Notes: a model not told the origin generated them from the sequence alone. Positions 47,880 to 62,756 are shown, counted from the stretch's first letter. The stretch: 64,000 bases of DNA from Phymorhynchus buccinoides (GCA_017654935.2 CM065690.1:16568703-16632702); one strand, 5' to 3'. A program made the numbers and translations.

Positions 47880-48115
47880 TAGGTTGATACATTAGGACAA
47901 AGCTGAATCCTGATATTGTACCTCTTTGATGATGCGATTATTGTACCCGGGTGGTACAATTTACCCAAGTCTGGTACAAATTCACTACCCACGTCGAAAA
48001 TGTCTAAATCCTGATATTGTACCTCTTTGATGATGCGATTATTGTACCCAGGTGGTACAAATTCACTACCCACGTCAAAAATGTCTGCATTATGAACATC
48101 GTTTAGAGAGAGAAA
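47880..48115. repeat. Tandem duplication of about 105-130 bp
   Basis: AATCCTGATATTGTACCTCT to ACTACCCACGTC.AAAATGTC occurs twice; the first copy has an extra TTTACCCAAGTCTGGTACAA. A reverse frame of 90 residues repeats DIFDVGSEFVP across it. I do not recognise it as a protein. Confidence 0.75.
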
Positions 48116-48251
48116 ATGGAGTTTTACGTCCTCTTGGTCTGAATCAGACACATATGGGACATTTGTAAATACAAATATGGTGGGAACAATACTGGAGGCA
48201 ATGCCTGGAGGCAGTACGAAACCAGTAAAGTCCCGATTTTTTAAAATTAAT

Positions 48252-49244
48252 ACAGATAGCTGTACCGGTGACCACGCCTCGGTTAAACCTCATCGGCTAT
48301 GGCACCGCCACAAGTAGTATTACATCGTTTACTCTTTTTTTCCAATTCATAGTTCCATAGCCAATACTGATGATACCCGCATCATTCAGACATTATGGAT
48401 GTATACAAACAAAATTTAAGAAGACACGCAATTTCCTACTATATTTTGTGAACAGGAGGACGTCAAGCATTAACTGTCATCATTCTGCCACTGCAAAGAA
48501 CACCTTTTGCGAGAGTGAATGCCCTTGGTGGGTGGGGGAAGATGGTTGAGTACTAACCAAACAAGGGAATGAACTCTCGCCAATAACCCTATTTGAGGCC
48601 ACTTAATGGCTGCCTTTTGCAGGAGTAAATTCCTTTTTGGATACAAGGGCTTAACTCTTGCCGTCAAGGGCATTAATAACCCTAGTTGCAGTGGCCATAT
48701 TGGAACAGATTTCTTAAACCCTCGTTTGCCTCCTTGAAAGGTATGGGAAGGTGTGGTAGGGGTAACCCATGATCACGCCAACACCTTTTATTTCACCGTG
48801 ATCATATTATACAATCCCAGAGTTTTACCTAAGAAAAAACAACAATTTATTGAATCGACATCTTGGTTGTTTTTTCCAGGACTGAGGAGAGGCCTCCATT
48901 GCGTCTTCACCATATTGTCAGCTTCTGGGGCTTTGCCTCCCAGATCCGCAAATCAAACTGATGGAACACCCCCCCCCCCCCCCCCCCCCCCGTTGACTAT
49001 TTACTTCACCCCTGGGTATGACCGATTACCAGGAACATATGTTGGTAAACAGGCTTTTCCGATTCGGATAAGACAATCTTACCTGTAGTTTTACATGAAA
49101 TGTTATAGGGTCTACCCGTTTACCAGCGGTATGTTACAAATGTATGTGTATTTTAAAGCCAGCGCAGTAGGCCCTACTATATTATAAGCAAGCAGTAGGC
49201 TAAAAATGTCAACAGTTAATTGGTTGTTTCGGCAGTCAGATTAT
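48252..49244. other. No gene recognised
   Basis: Mixed DNA with a 22-base C run at about 48969-48990. No supported coding frame. Confidence 0.45.
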
Positions 49245-49499
49245 ACATCTGTATCGTTAAAAATTCGGGACTTTCCTGGAGTTGTACACTGCCTCCAGGC
49301 ATTGCCTCCAGGATCGTTCCCACCATCTTTATATCTACTAATGTCCCATATGTGTGTTTCAGACCGGAGGACGTTAAACGGATTTTCATAAAAAATGTCA
49401 GGCTTGGCGCTCGCAGCGTAAGCATCCTTTTTTGAAACGACAAAGAAGGGGAAAACTAAACTGGCGCAGGCAAAAGCCCGCAGCTAGAAGAGTCGCTGG

Positions 49500-49568
<69 letters not shown>

Positions 49569-49740
49569 TAACTACCCGATGATGAAATTCTGCTTAACGT
49601 CCTTCAGTCTGGAACAGACACATAATTATGGGACATTAGTAGATATAAAGATGGTGGAAACGATCCTGGAGGCAATGCCCGGAGGCAATGCCCGGAGGCA
49701 GTGCAACACCATGAAAGTCCCGATTTTTTAACAATACAGA
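49245..49740. repeat. Two family D copies, inverted, with a CT run between
   Basis: The reverse copy 49245-49390 and forward copy 49585-49740 share GGAGGCAATGCC, CCATCTTTATATCTACTAAT and GTCCGGTCT-type ends. (CT)n lies at 49502-49565. Confidence 0.65.
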
Positions 49741-49849
49741 TCTCTAAGTAAATAATGACTACCCGATTCGTACACCAAAAAAGATGTTTTGTACATCAAA
49801 ATTAGGCCTATAATTATTATAAATTGGATGCTTTATTTTATAATTATGT

Positions 49850-50349
49850 NNNNNNNNNNNNNNNNNNNNNNNNNNNNNNNNNNNNNNNNNNNNNNNNNNN
49901 NNNNNNNNNNNNNNNNNNNNNNNNNNNNNNNNNNNNNNNNNNNNNNNNNNNNNNNNNNNNNNNNNNNNNNNNNNNNNNNNNNNNNNNNNNNNNNNNNNNN
50001 NNNNNNNNNNNNNNNNNNNNNNNNNNNNNNNNNNNNNNNNNNNNNNNNNNNNNNNNNNNNNNNNNNNNNNNNNNNNNNNNNNNNNNNNNNNNNNNNNNNN
50101 NNNNNNNNNNNNNNNNNNNNNNNNNNNNNNNNNNNNNNNNNNNNNNNNNNNNNNNNNNNNNNNNNNNNNNNNNNNNNNNNNNNNNNNNNNNNNNNNNNNN
50201 NNNNNNNNNNNNNNNNNNNNNNNNNNNNNNNNNNNNNNNNNNNNNNNNNNNNNNNNNNNNNNNNNNNNNNNNNNNNNNNNNNNNNNNNNNNNNNNNNNNN
50301 NNNNNNNNNNNNNNNNNNNNNNNNNNNNNNNNNNNNNNNNNNNNNNNNN
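49850..50349. other. Assembly gap, 500 N
   Basis: Exactly 500 undetermined bases, a standard gap placeholder. The sequence to its right restarts in the intron just before exon 7 of the RNF213-like gene. Confidence 0.99.
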
Positions 50350-50364
50350 TGTGTAACTTTTCAG

Positions 50365-53300
50365 AATGTGCTGGCTTGGAGACCTGCTGGACAATTCTCC
50401 AAAACCTGTTACATTGTCAAGGAGCACCTCTCCATACAGGGATCCCGTTTTTTTGTCCACCTTGAGGACTGCTACACCACATGCGGTTTCGGATATGAAT
50501 GTTTTATGCGATTTTGACATGTGAGTCCGTGATTCACTGTGAATTCATGTGTGGTCTGCTTGAGTATAGTGAGTGAAAAGACGGAATTATTTTTAGTATT
50601 TCACTTGAATCAGACTCGCGTGACCCCAATCAACATCGCATCCCATAGCGATTTTATCACGTGTGGCGCCGCTTTTAACACTTAAAGGGAAAACACCCAT
50701 TCCGTGACGGAACCTCCAATCGTAGGTTCAGCAGGACAAGTCTATCGGCTGGGGAACCTCCAATAGTAGGTCCAGGGTCTAAGGTAGCAAGACTGCTACA
50801 GTACTTTTTGGGGTTTGATTTCACGAGAGAGAGATTTTTGCACGAAAATTGTCAAAAGTTAGAGGTCTGAGTGGCGAGGAGAATTGTTTGGTTTGCTCGA
50901 ACCTTGATGAGGACGGAAGTAATGCTGGCAATCAGTCAGGTTTTAAGGATGAAAGTAGTGAAATAATGTAAACTATTAAATTGAACATGAGTTGCACAGT
51001 ACGAGTACTCTAGAGGTGAGAATGTGAACAACAAAAAGTGTTGTATCGGCAGAAATCGTTCGTCTCTTCGCGGATCGCGAGTTTCGATCTCGAGTCAAGC
51101 AGTCATGTTCGGCTTTAAATATCCGGTTTGTCATGCAATATTTTCCAAAGCATAAATGGAATTAAGCATCCATTTTTGATAAAGTACGAAAGTTTGGTGC
51201 ATATCAGACTTCATTTAGTCTCTTAACAATGTTTGAATCCGCAAGCATTTTATTCCCAGTAATCTGTCCAGTGCAGCTCAGGCCAGCAAGTGGTTTCCTG
51301 ACGCAGTGCCAGTCACAAGATAGTGTTAATGATTGTTTACAACACAACACAAGCAACCCCCTCTCCTCTTCCTCTGCCCGCCCCTCCACCCAATCACACA
51401 CACACATATTCTTCTAATGTAATGTCCAACTGCTGTTTCTCCCACACATTATGCCATATTTATTCACACTCTGCACTGCACACTTCAAAGCAAGTCGCAA
51501 GAATAATAGATTGCAAAGAAAATTTTGCATAAGCCTAGGCTTTTTGGTGTCCCATAAAAACCTTCAAATTCGTCCAGCGTCATGCTTTTGGACTATTGAT
51601 ACTCACGTAATGTTTTTGTGTACTATGCTTACTGCATGTGATTTTGTCACGTAGAGACTACAAAACCTTCACTTAAATTTGTTTGCATTGGCTGCAACGT
51701 CCGCATTGCACGGCGTCCCTTGTTTTATCGCGTTCAGACTGCGTGACGCCCATGGAGGGTGGTGTCAGTGCCAGAGTAAGTTCTTCAAACGCCGACATCA
51801 CAGGAAACGCCCCCTGGCCACCCTGTTGCCCTCCACTCAGGCCCTGGTCTGCTCCCTCCGTCTGCTACAGTTCCTGTTGAACAGCACAACGCTTTGCTGC
51901 AGTCGACTGTGTCCCATGATCGACCTCCAGTAATTGTGTGGAGTTTTTTCTTTTTCCTTCTTCTTCCTCTTCTTCCTCCTGTGATGTCCACCTGGCCATT
52001 ACCGGCAATATTGACATGTATGGGGTTCAAGAATTTATGCTGCTGGTCGGTAAACAACAAAAACAAAAGCTAGATGATAAGAGGGCTGCGAGACTGGCAC
52101 CCCTGGCTAGTCCAGAACACCCAACCCACATGAAAAAAAAGGAAAAAGAAGAAAAGTATTGGTCTTTATGCGGGACTTCAGCACCTTCGAGGTGAGAGCT
52201 GAGCGTGTGTTGGGGGGACGGACAGTATCTGGTGGCGAAGGAGTTCCATCGCGGATGGTTTTGGGAAGAAAAGAGTGTTGTTGCGGTAGTTCGGTTCTTG
52301 CAGATATACGTTGAATTGCATGTTTGGTTCTGTCTTCTACTGCTGGGAGGTAGGTTTGAGGGCGTTGCACCTTACGCAGCCATTCCCATTCACAATCTTA
52401 TGGAACATGGTGAGGCCTGGGATGCTCTGGCGGCTCTCACCAGTGAGGACCATTGTAGTTTGTTGGAGCATGCTTCTGACCCCTGGGTGTGTTTCTGTGC
52501 CTGTTAAGGACTATAGGTCTGGCTGCTCTGGTCGCTGCAACTCTCGAGGTCGCGAGGTCAGCCTGTCAGTGTGTGGGTCCAGATTGAGCTTGCATATTTC
52601 TGTTATGGTTCTGACCATTGCCTTTGTATGCAAGCTCTTTAGTAGTCAGTGGAGCACAACCTTCAGGTTTTCCCCTTAGGAAGCCTAGAGTTTGAGTGGT
52701 TATGATTTTTTATTGTTTTGTGTTGTGATAGTTTTCGAGAAACCATTGTGTGTGCGTGCCTACCTACAACCTACACTGCATGCACACATACACACACACA
52801 CACACAGCATGCACACTCCACGTCGCTGGCTCTTGAAGAGAATGTTTTATGATGTTTGTCTGAAGTTGAATTGAAAGAATGGGAAATCAAAATGCTTGAA
52901 GACTTTATAGTGTCAAATCATTTAAAGTTGTTCTTTTTTTGTTTTTTGTTTAAATGTGACGACGTCAGATTCATTCAAAGTTTGTATTAAGCGTTCACCA
53001 AACACTAATGTCAATTTCTTTGTAAAAAAATGAAAAGGACCAAATTTTCATAACCGTTTTAAATTCCTTTTTTCGTCGGATGATGAGCTTTACTGTGCAG
53101 TCCGAGTATATTTATAATTTAACCCTTTAACCGCCAGCCATTGTTCAGCAAAACTTTTCCATTTTACCTGGGTAGAAAAACCAAATCATCTGCGATATTG
53201 GGAAATCTCTGTGACATGCATAAATTAAGCCTAATCCCTTACCTCCCAACATAAGAGAACAGGGTCTTTGGATACCGACCCTGATTTTATTGTTACCTTT

Positions 53301-56300
53301 TAGTTGACATGGGTGTCACTCATTGTGTTGGTACAAATGGCGACATTGGCGTGAAAGGGTTATCATTTTTTTTTTTAAATCGCCACCACAGTTACAGCAG
53401 TGTGCCTGAAATGAGCGTGTGGCGCAGTCGAGTATATTTATAATTTTTATTTTCTTTTTTTAATCTCCACCACAGCTACAGACATCTGCCTGACGTGAGC
53501 GTGCGTGAGTGCCGGGGCGCCACCTGGTGAGCTGCTGGGCGTAGCGCGACTTGCTCCCCCTGGTGGCGGCCAGTGCAACTACAGCCTGGTTGTGGGGCAA
53601 GCGGGCGACCTTGACTACGCTGGGAAGGCCGTGCAACAGCAGCTGACTCCCTGCTTCCTCCAGCCAAGGGCCAGCAGTGCAGAGTCACCCCGGCAAGCAC
53701 TCCCTGTGAGTACTGCAGACCCTGCAGGCTCTTGCTCTGCGCGTTAGGTCGTGTACAACATAAGCGGATATTCCATGCGGAAACCCGGCGAATCCATAAA
53801 TAGTGAAGCGAGAAGAAAGGATTTGGGCAGCACGTGTCCGAATTTCCTATAATGCGTAAACTTTTATCCTTCTTTCTTCCACTATTTAGGGTTTTCCGTA
53901 CGAACTTACAGCGTTGCTAAATGTGAACCCGGCTTATGCTTAGCATTCGACGCAATTCGGAGCTCCTGCTACTCTTCAAAGCTGACCATTGTTGTGTTTC
54001 AACAATTCTGGACAGCTCTTAACAGTGGTTTTTGATGGTTTTATGACTAGTTACCCCGTGCTCCGCATGGGTCCGAATAATAATTTTTGGAAATGCAAAG
54101 ATGGTCCATTTACTTAATTATTGGAGATATTACAAAAACCTGATAAATTGTATCAAACAATGACTGCAGAATATAAAAATGGTGTTTACTTTTATATTTC
54201 AGCAGTCTTTTTTTTTATACAAGTTATTAGTTTTTCATCATACGTTTCAATAATATGTCAAAGATAGTCCGTTTTGACTCCAAGCCATCTAATATTAATG
54301 CGGTCCTGTGAATGTAACAGTTCCCCCCGTATCACATACTAAGATAAAGATGCAATCTGGAAGCAATGTAATTGATTCTGAGAACATTTTTTGCGTGACA
54401 TTAGTGACAACTTTTTTAGCAAATGTTGTTGTTGTGCGAGAGCGAGCAGGGGAGACAGAGAAGGGTGGAAGTTACGAACAGAGGTGTGGCCATTCTTCCT
54501 GTTTTCCGAGGTAGATTGGCAATTTCCGACGCAACTCGGGCGATGCAGACGACACAAAATTTCAAGGAAATTTCATTCATACATTTTGCCTCAAAATCAA
54601 CTTTCAAAAGCAAATTTTGAACTAACATAGCGGAATCACGTCCGCAGCATGTTCTTCTGGAACTGTATGGCAAGCAAAAGTCCGACATTTACGTGGTTAA
54701 CGACAAACCTCTATTTTTCAGACTTCCAAAATGTCGCGAAAAACATAATCGGTCGTAATTGGAGGGTCGTTATGACGGAGGTTTTCACTGCAGCCGTAGA
54801 AAGAAAAGTTCAGCTTAGTTCATACTCTCTTCTTCATGCAACACATTCAATGACTATTAAACTGATTTGGGTCTGTCCAACTCGATAGGATTGTGCAATC
54901 GATATTTACAGTTTCATTCGCCGACGTTCTGTTACACCTCCACTCTCGTCAAAGTCATAGTTGGCAGTGGTGTAAAAGTCAGTGGTTTTCGTGCTTTTTC
55001 CTAACCTTTCCGCCATCTTTCTCTACAACAGAATGCCGCGACTCCGGCTTTCCAGGCCCTTGACCGTGGTTGTTTCCCTTTGCTCGAAGTCTATGCAGAA
55101 CACACACGTTCTTAAAAACCACAATTGGCTGGCGTAAGTTGCGTTTTAGAGAAGTTCAGGTCGTTTCATAGTAAAATCATCTTGCCACAAATCCGGTCTC
55201 AAATGAGAGGTGGTCGCTCCAGAGTGTCTAAAATAAGGGGTTTGTCTGTATCCGGTTCTTACATTCTTTTACACTTTGGGCCTTGAGGCGTATTATAGAT
55301 AGACCAGCTGTTTCTGAGCAAGAGTACATGCTTCAGTTATGCAGACTAGATACGCATGGCTTGTTTGAAGAGTAGACCAAATCTGGTAACCAGTGGTGGA
55401 ACAATATTTTTGAGCGGTAGTTTCAATAGTAAAAAATAAAAGTCTCCAATCTTATGGACTATAAAGAATACTGTTTATTCCTGACTGAGACCCTGCGTCT
55501 AGTGGTATGACTAATGGCATGTAATACTAAGATTGCCTTATTGTTGCAGTAAAAACAATGAAACAGCCTGTTTTTCTCTACGGATTGTCTAATTTTTTAC
55601 ATTTTGAGACCTCCAATTACGCTATTACGGTCACACAACAAAAAATCTGCATTTCCGCAGAAACGATTGCGGAAGAAGAAAAGAAATCAAAAGAAGGCAT
55701 GGCGTTGAGCCGTCCGCTACTGCTGTCGTCGCTATCAAAGGGTATCACTTGAGTGATGTCCCTTTGAATGAATACTTTCCGTTTATTTCTCATGCCGCCA
55801 TTTTTCTAGGTGACGAAGTGCAAAAATTTTCGGCAGTTGTCGAAGTGGGTTTGGATGGGAAGTTGACGCATACTGTTTTCAGAGCTTTGGGTAATTAATT
55901 GACAGTGAAGATTTGGGTAAACAGATCTGATGAAAGTTTCTTTTTGCCATCCAGAGTTCTCTCAGACCTTTAAAATGAAGCGAGTTTTACCCAAGTGCTT
56001 TTCGTCTGTGGCAGTGAGACTGATGGTGTACAGAGCGGACACCACCACGTCAGGCTGTTCAGAGCCCTGAGAGAGAAATTTGACCAGTGTGTCATGTCAA
56101 CCCTTTCACCGCCAAGATGCATTTTAGCACCACAATGATTTACGTTCTATGTCACTAAAGGCATGCAATGGGGTCTGTTATCTACAAGACCCTATTGGCC
56201 TTCGTTTTGGGAAGTAAGGATAGGACCTTATTTTATATATGTCACAGAAAATCCCCGAATACTGCCGATGGATTTTGTTCTCTATCCCAGGTGATTTATG

Positions 56301-59300
56301 GACATTTTTGGCTGAACATACATGGCTGGCGTGAAAGGTTACTGTTGAAAAGGAAAAGAGCTTCCATGATTTCCCTTTACGCAAAAAGAAAATGAAGAAA
56401 GATCAAGCTGCCTTCAGCGCTTTGCAGTTTAAACAACTTCCCAAGACCTTTTTTTTGGCATAAATTACAGTATTCATATTTTATACTGAACTTGTATCAA
56501 ATTCTGGTCATAAGTAACTTCCAATCTTCAAATCGTGGTGCATAAAATCAGTTGATTACCGATTCAAATTTTGTCTTCGTTTTGTATTTTCATGATTTTT
56601 GTTGTTGTTGTTTGTTTAAGAATGGCAGATAAACAAATCATGTACTTCAATTTTCAAAGCCGAGCGAAATGTGAAAAAAGGAATTTAAATTTTGGAAAAT
56701 TTACAGTCACGAGGCGAAAGCAAGATTGGGAAAAAAAAAAACTAAATGCTTGAAATATTTTGTGCCGTATTTATTGTGACTATAAGGCGCACCTTATTAT
56801 AAGCGCCCCCCAATTATTTTTATAAAAAATTCAGATTTTGTTAATATATTTCCTTAACTGTTTATTAGTCATGTTATAAGCGCGGGGTCTCCCTCTGTGA
56901 AAACAGTAAGCGCCTTATCGTCAAATCCTCCCTCTGTGAAACAGTATCGCCTTATCAGTTAGAAAATACGGTACAATTGAAAGGGATGCACTCCTGTGTT
57001 TGCACCCGGGGAGGGCAGAAAGCCTGAGCCCCTCAGAAGCGCGTCAGATCATGGTGAACTGGGCGACAACCTGCCGGAGGTTGTTTGGGTCATCGACCGC
57101 CTCAACCCGCCCTGTCCTTCCGAGGGCGCTGGGGGGTCCCCGACTGCTCCCTGCACATCTGAGCACACCCTGAGGATGAAGCTCACCGTGTGCAGCACTA
57201 AGGTCATTTTACAGTCTTGAGTAAGGTTCATTTTCTATATTGCCGTGTTTCTGAACGTGGCCCTGTCCGTCCTGGAGGGCCCTGGGGGGTCACCCTGACT
57301 GTTCCCTGCACCAGTGTTAGGAGCACACCCTGAGGTGAAGCTCACCGTGTGCAAGCACTTAGGTCAGTTAACTTCATTTGAGTACTGTTCATTTATATAT
57401 TGCCAATGTTTCTGACACGTGGTCCCTGTCCTTCCTGAGGGGGTCACCCTGACTGTTTCCGCTGCACCAATTCATGGAGCACACCCTGAGGATGAAGCTC
57501 AACCGGGTGGTGCAGGCACTAAGGTCAGTTTAACGTCATTGAGTACTGTTCATTTATATTTGCCAATGTTTCCTGAACATGGCCCTGTCTTTCTGAGGCC
57601 CTTGGAGGACACCTGACCGCTCCCTGCACCAATTATGGAGCACACCTGAGGATGAAACTCACCGGTGTGCAGCACTTAGGTCAGTTAACGTCATTGAGTA
57701 CTGTTCATTTATTATTGCCGATGTTTCTGAACGTGCCCTGTCCTTCTGAGGGGGGTCACCTGACTGTTTCCCTGCACCAATTAATGGAGCCACCCTGAAG
57801 GATGAAGCTCCCACCGTGTGCAGCACTAAGTCAGTTAACGTCATTTGAGTACTGTTCATTTATATATTGCCAATGTTTCTGAACATGGCCCTGTCCTTCC
57901 TGAGGGCCCTGGGGGGTCACCCTGACTGTTCCCTGCACCAGTTTATGGAGCACACCCTGAGGATGAAACTCACCGTGTGCAGCACTTAGGTCAGTTAACG
58001 TCATTGATTACTGTTCATTTATATATTGCCGATGTTTCTGAACGTGGCCCTGTCCTTCCTGAGGGCCCTTGGAGGACACCCTGACCGCTCCCTGCACCAG
58101 TTTATGGAGCACACCCTGAGGATGAAACTCACCGTGTGCAGCACTAAGGTCAGTTAACCCTTTAAGTCCTGACGCTCTGTGCGATCAGTCACCTCTGAAA
58201 TCCTAGCCCAAGGGACGTCACTCTGTACAAAAGATTTTGGGGGGGTAGCATCATGAAAAAATATGGATGCTAAAATAAAATATACGAAAACTACCAGATA
58301 GCTAGATTTTGTTTTTTTGTTTTGAATGTGTTGCTCGAGATGTCTGTCTTGAGTTGCAAAATGAATTTCAAGATGTTATGGGGGATGCATGGCTCCACCA
58401 AAAAAAATCAAAATGCCAAAGTGTAAGTCGCAAACTGCATTCACTAGTCATTCACTGCCTACTTTTTGCAGGGTGGGGGGGGTACTTGTTTGGGTAAGAC
58501 TATAGATGATCTGAAAGCGATAATGTAGATCAAAATCCATTCAGTTACCCTTTCACGTCACGACTTTATAATTACTGAATCTTTCACAAAATAAAATAGG
58601 TAATTTTTATCGCTGCTCATCACTCATGCTTCTTTCTTTTGGATGCTAATAATGATTTCATCATCCATGTATTTAGCAAAGTTAGGGGAAAATGCCGGTT
58701 GTATCAAGTAACACGAGCTTCATAAAAATTGCATCGCAGTTGTCGAACAAAAATACAAGCTCGCTGCCGATAATATGGGTCAGTCGGGATGGGGAGTACA
58801 CTCCTTAATCACCACCTCGTTGATATCAAAAGTCCCATTCTTCACAAAAATACTGACGTATTCATCGCTTTCCTCAGTCAATTGGACGCCATAACTGTTC
58901 GTCATCCATATTGGAAAAATCGCGAAAATGTCTGAAGTCGGTCACTAATTTTCAAAAAATCATATCTTCCAAACCAATCGGCCTATAAGCCATTGTAAGC
59001 AACAGGACGGAAATGTAATCTATAGCGAACAGGCGAGGCTGAAAGCCCGCCCACGGGAATGCCATGTGATAGAAACAAAATGGAAGCGCCCAAACCGAGA
59101 AACAAAATGGAAGCGCCCAAGCCGGCCACATGGAATCGGTACGTTCCGGAACGTTCTCTGCATTTACAATCCAATTTTTTTTTTGAATGTTTCCGAACAT
59201 TCACTGCATAAGAGGGTTAACAGATCATCGATTGTTCACAACTTCAACGGAGATTATATGTGTGACCCAGCATCACGAAATGGACATTAAGTGTCACACT

Positions 59301-62300
59301 GAACATTCTGATAAAACAAAATTGCAAACTGCAGACAAAGATATTTCTAATTTCTAATGATGCAAGAACCATTCTTATATATTTTTCCATTCCAGAGTTA
59401 CGAGCATTTAAAGTTAGCAGAGTAAGCATCAGCCATTTTGAGAAAACACAGTTTAAAGTCTATAATTGATGTTTAAAAGTCTAGCCTAGCTGAAGAAAAT
59501 GTATTGGCCTGCTCGTTTTAAAACACTTATAAACCATTTAGCGCTAATATTAAAGAATATCATTATATAATAAATGACAGATAAGATGTTAGAAGAACAC
59601 GAAAGAATACCATGAGCTCAAATTGACAAAAAACGAAGTGGACAAAATAAGGCGAAAGACTCCTTTTTCTTTCACAACTCAACAGGCTTGTTTAGGGAGG
59701 AAGCATGCGAGCGCCGCTCGTCACCTAACGCTAACGCCCCTTAAGTACGCCACCTTGTTCCGCTCACGTATTTCAGTCTTTGCTCGAACTCTTCACTAAT
59801 TACAACACAGCACAGTAATTACAACACAGACAGTAATTCAACACCCAAACCAGCACAGTAATTACAACACAAGCACAGTATTACAACACAGCCACAGTAA
59901 TTACAACACAGCCAGTAATTACAACACAGCCAGTATTACAACCAGCAAAGACACGCACACAAAGCTAAGAATTTTAAGAGATAAAAACCACAAACTTGTG
60001 GGTTACCATTTCTGTGATGCTGTCTGCGTTCAGGCCCGCAGCTGTGGGCTGTCTCAAGCACCTGCACGCTGTGGGTGTCCCTCTGCTACACAGAGACCGC
60101 CATCCTTGCCTCGCACAAACATGTAGGAAGGATCTGTCATGTACACCCTCTTTTTTTTTCTTTTTCTTTGCTGTCCCATCTTCTGGGCCGTACATTGGCG
60201 TTGCGACCCCACGCCGCGCATGTCCCGAGTCCCCAACTCGCAGCCACCCTCTGCTTGCTTCAGGTCGCAGAATCCCGAGACGCAGTCCAATGTGAGCGAA
60301 TCTAATGTTAGGCCGTCGGGAGGCCAACCAACCGAAGAAACACTGCCCTGCTGCTGAGTCACGTTGTGAGTTCGGTGGAACCTGTTTCAGGACACCGCCT
60401 ACTAAGCCCCTAACTGACGACGTTATTCTCTTTGTCGCGGAGCTGGCGTGAGTGAGGTCCTCCTCCGAGGGCACCACCACGACCATCCACCGACAGCTCC
60501 CCAAACGCACTGATTCCCATGACTTTGACCCTACGCACCAAGGCATAGACGGATTCGAAAACCGAAACTGAGGTCACCATGAGAGCAGGCATGCAAGGGC
60601 CACAGAATTTGATACATTTTTTTTTTTAATGATTGAGTAAATGAGGCGGATGACTATGATGATGATTATGATACTATAGTTTTCTGTATCAGTACTGAGA
60701 CTACATGACGGGGCCGTTATTCTATGCTTCCTTTCATAATGATATCCCGGCGTTAACCAGGCCCAGCCTACAACACCTGCAGTGTTGGGTCCTTGAATAG
60801 AGCAACACTCTCAGAATCGTATCCATTCAGCGGATTTGAACCTTGCCTGTGGTTTCAGTCTTCCATTAGCCCATAGCCCACTCCGCTGGTAGGAGTCCGC
60901 CCAGATCGAAAAAAACCCTCGCCTCTGAATGGGATTCGAACCGTGATCTCTCAGCCTAGTCCGCGACCTAACGCACTACGCCACGGCGGCTGGGTACACC
61001 GTCTTTTCTTTCTTTCTTTTCATGTTTCTTCTTTGTTCTTTCGCTCTTATGTTCGTTTTGTTTTTTCTCTCCTTTCTTTCCTCCTTTGCTTCATTTCTTC
61101 CCTTTTCCTTTTCCATTTTCCTCCCTTTCTATCTTATTGCAATATTATCCCTATCATCCTGTCGCTCTTTTGAACCCATCTCGTTGTATAAACCATGGCA
61201 GATTTTGTCCTTGTTTTTCTCTTTCCATAACACTCTCTCTGTTCACTCCTCCTAAAGCGCTCTCTCTCTTTCTTTCTCTCCCAGGAACGCCTTCGAGCGG
61301 CGTGGAGGGCAAGTTCAGAGAGGCCTTGACCTCTGACCAGGAACGGGAATTGGAGGCCAATGTGTCCCAGCAGATGTCAGTTGGAGGCGGCTGTATTTGA
61401 TGCTCGGTGCTGCTGTTCGATTGCATCAATGCTGCGACTGTCGGATCCTCAGGACCGCAGGACGACGACACCCAGCCTGAACACTACAGTCAGGGGAAAG
61501 TAGCGTGTGTTGTTGAATCGGGCGACAAATGTTGTCACAACACGCATGTTACATAGCTGCCCACCATTTCCGAATTCCGGGATTTTTTCCGTTTTCCAGC
61601 CGCATTTCCGTTATGGACAATAAAATCCTGGATTCCTGAAATCACAAGGAAAAAAGAAAAGAAAAAGTCAAGTTCATGTTGAAGTCAACGTGCGTGCCAT
61701 TTCCACAGCCATTCCAAATGCCAATCCAACATTTATTATCCCGGAAACCATAAAAAATGTTTTCAGCGACAAAGAGAGGGGAGAGGGGGTGGGGAGAGAG
61801 CGAGAGAGAGGAGAGAGAGGAGAGCAAAAAGAAACATATTTCACTTCACGATCTTATAAACCTCTTTGATGGCGTAATGGTCCCCCTTAGTAAGCCGCTA
61901 CACACATCTCCCGCCCCCTCCCTTCGTGACTTTGAAATGTTATATTCTCTGTATCTTTTTTTAAAAAAAAAAAATTGACATCTGTGGCTTCAGACTTATT
62001 TGTCATTTTTCTTCCCCCCTAATCTAAACCGAAAGTAAATTGCATTTTTTTTTCTCTGAGAATTTTAAGGCTATTCAAAGTATGCATACTATACATGGAT
62101 GCTCCTGCTTTCAGGCATGCTTTTATTGCCTGGACCGGCGTCGCCGGATTATGAGATTTGAGAAGATTCATTTTGCTGGTTTTATGGGAGGTCATGAAGT
62201 TTAACCAGAAGTGAAGTGCAAGATAGCTGTCAATCACATTGGGAAACTGTTTGTTTTCCCTTGCCGCTTCCAGGGGGCATTGCCCCACAGAACCACCAGA

Positions 62301-62687
62301 GGGGCGCTGTCCCTGCATTCCGCCGGGGCCTAGGCGGCCCCTGAACCACCTGCCTTGCAGGATTTTTTGTATTTTCCCAGGAGCCTCCATGTAATAGAAT
62401 TCTTTGCATTCTTAGAGTTTGAAAGAACAATGTAGCGTTTGCATGTACACCATGCATGTGATGTGGTGTTGTATTTGCATACAGAATCACGCGACGTGCT
62501 GGTCATGAAGCCTGGAGGTGCGCGCTCTACAGCACCGAGTCATTGGGAGCTAACCTCTGGCATTGCTGACCTTGACCCGAATCCCTTAGCCTTTGTGCAA
62601 GAGTCTTCAGTGTCAACACTCCACCGCCGTGTGTGACCTCGTGCCATCGCCACCCATGGCTAAGACAAACGACAGCTGCTGGTCTGA
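50365..62687 (+). pseudogene. RNF213: Second copy of RNF213-like exons 7-14, disrupted as written
   Basis: Equivalent exon positions: about 50365-50439, 51738-51929, 53476-53705, 56015-56097, 57018-57202, 60034-60122, 61285-61488 and 62485-62687. Every exon longer than 80 bp contains frame-changing indels, for example CCAGAGTAAGTTCTTC in the exon 8 copy. The exon 7 donor CAGTGAG became CAGGGAT. Because introns carry the same indel density, the breaks are more likely sequencing error than gene decay. I would not count this as a second gene. Confidence 0.8.
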
Positions 62688-62750
62688 AGTCCTCTCTGAG
62701 ATAAACGGTACAGCCGCAAAAGATGTGCACTGTGCATAGGACATTTCCTG

Positions 62751-62756
62751 AATAAA
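62751..62756 (+). terminator. AATAAA in the duplicate copy
   Basis: Same context as 30905-30910 (ACATTTCCTGAATAAAGA), 64 bp after the equivalent stop codon. Confidence 0.6.

Noticed and set aside
49759..50520. Frames crossing the N gap
   Set aside because: They exist only because N codons are not stops.
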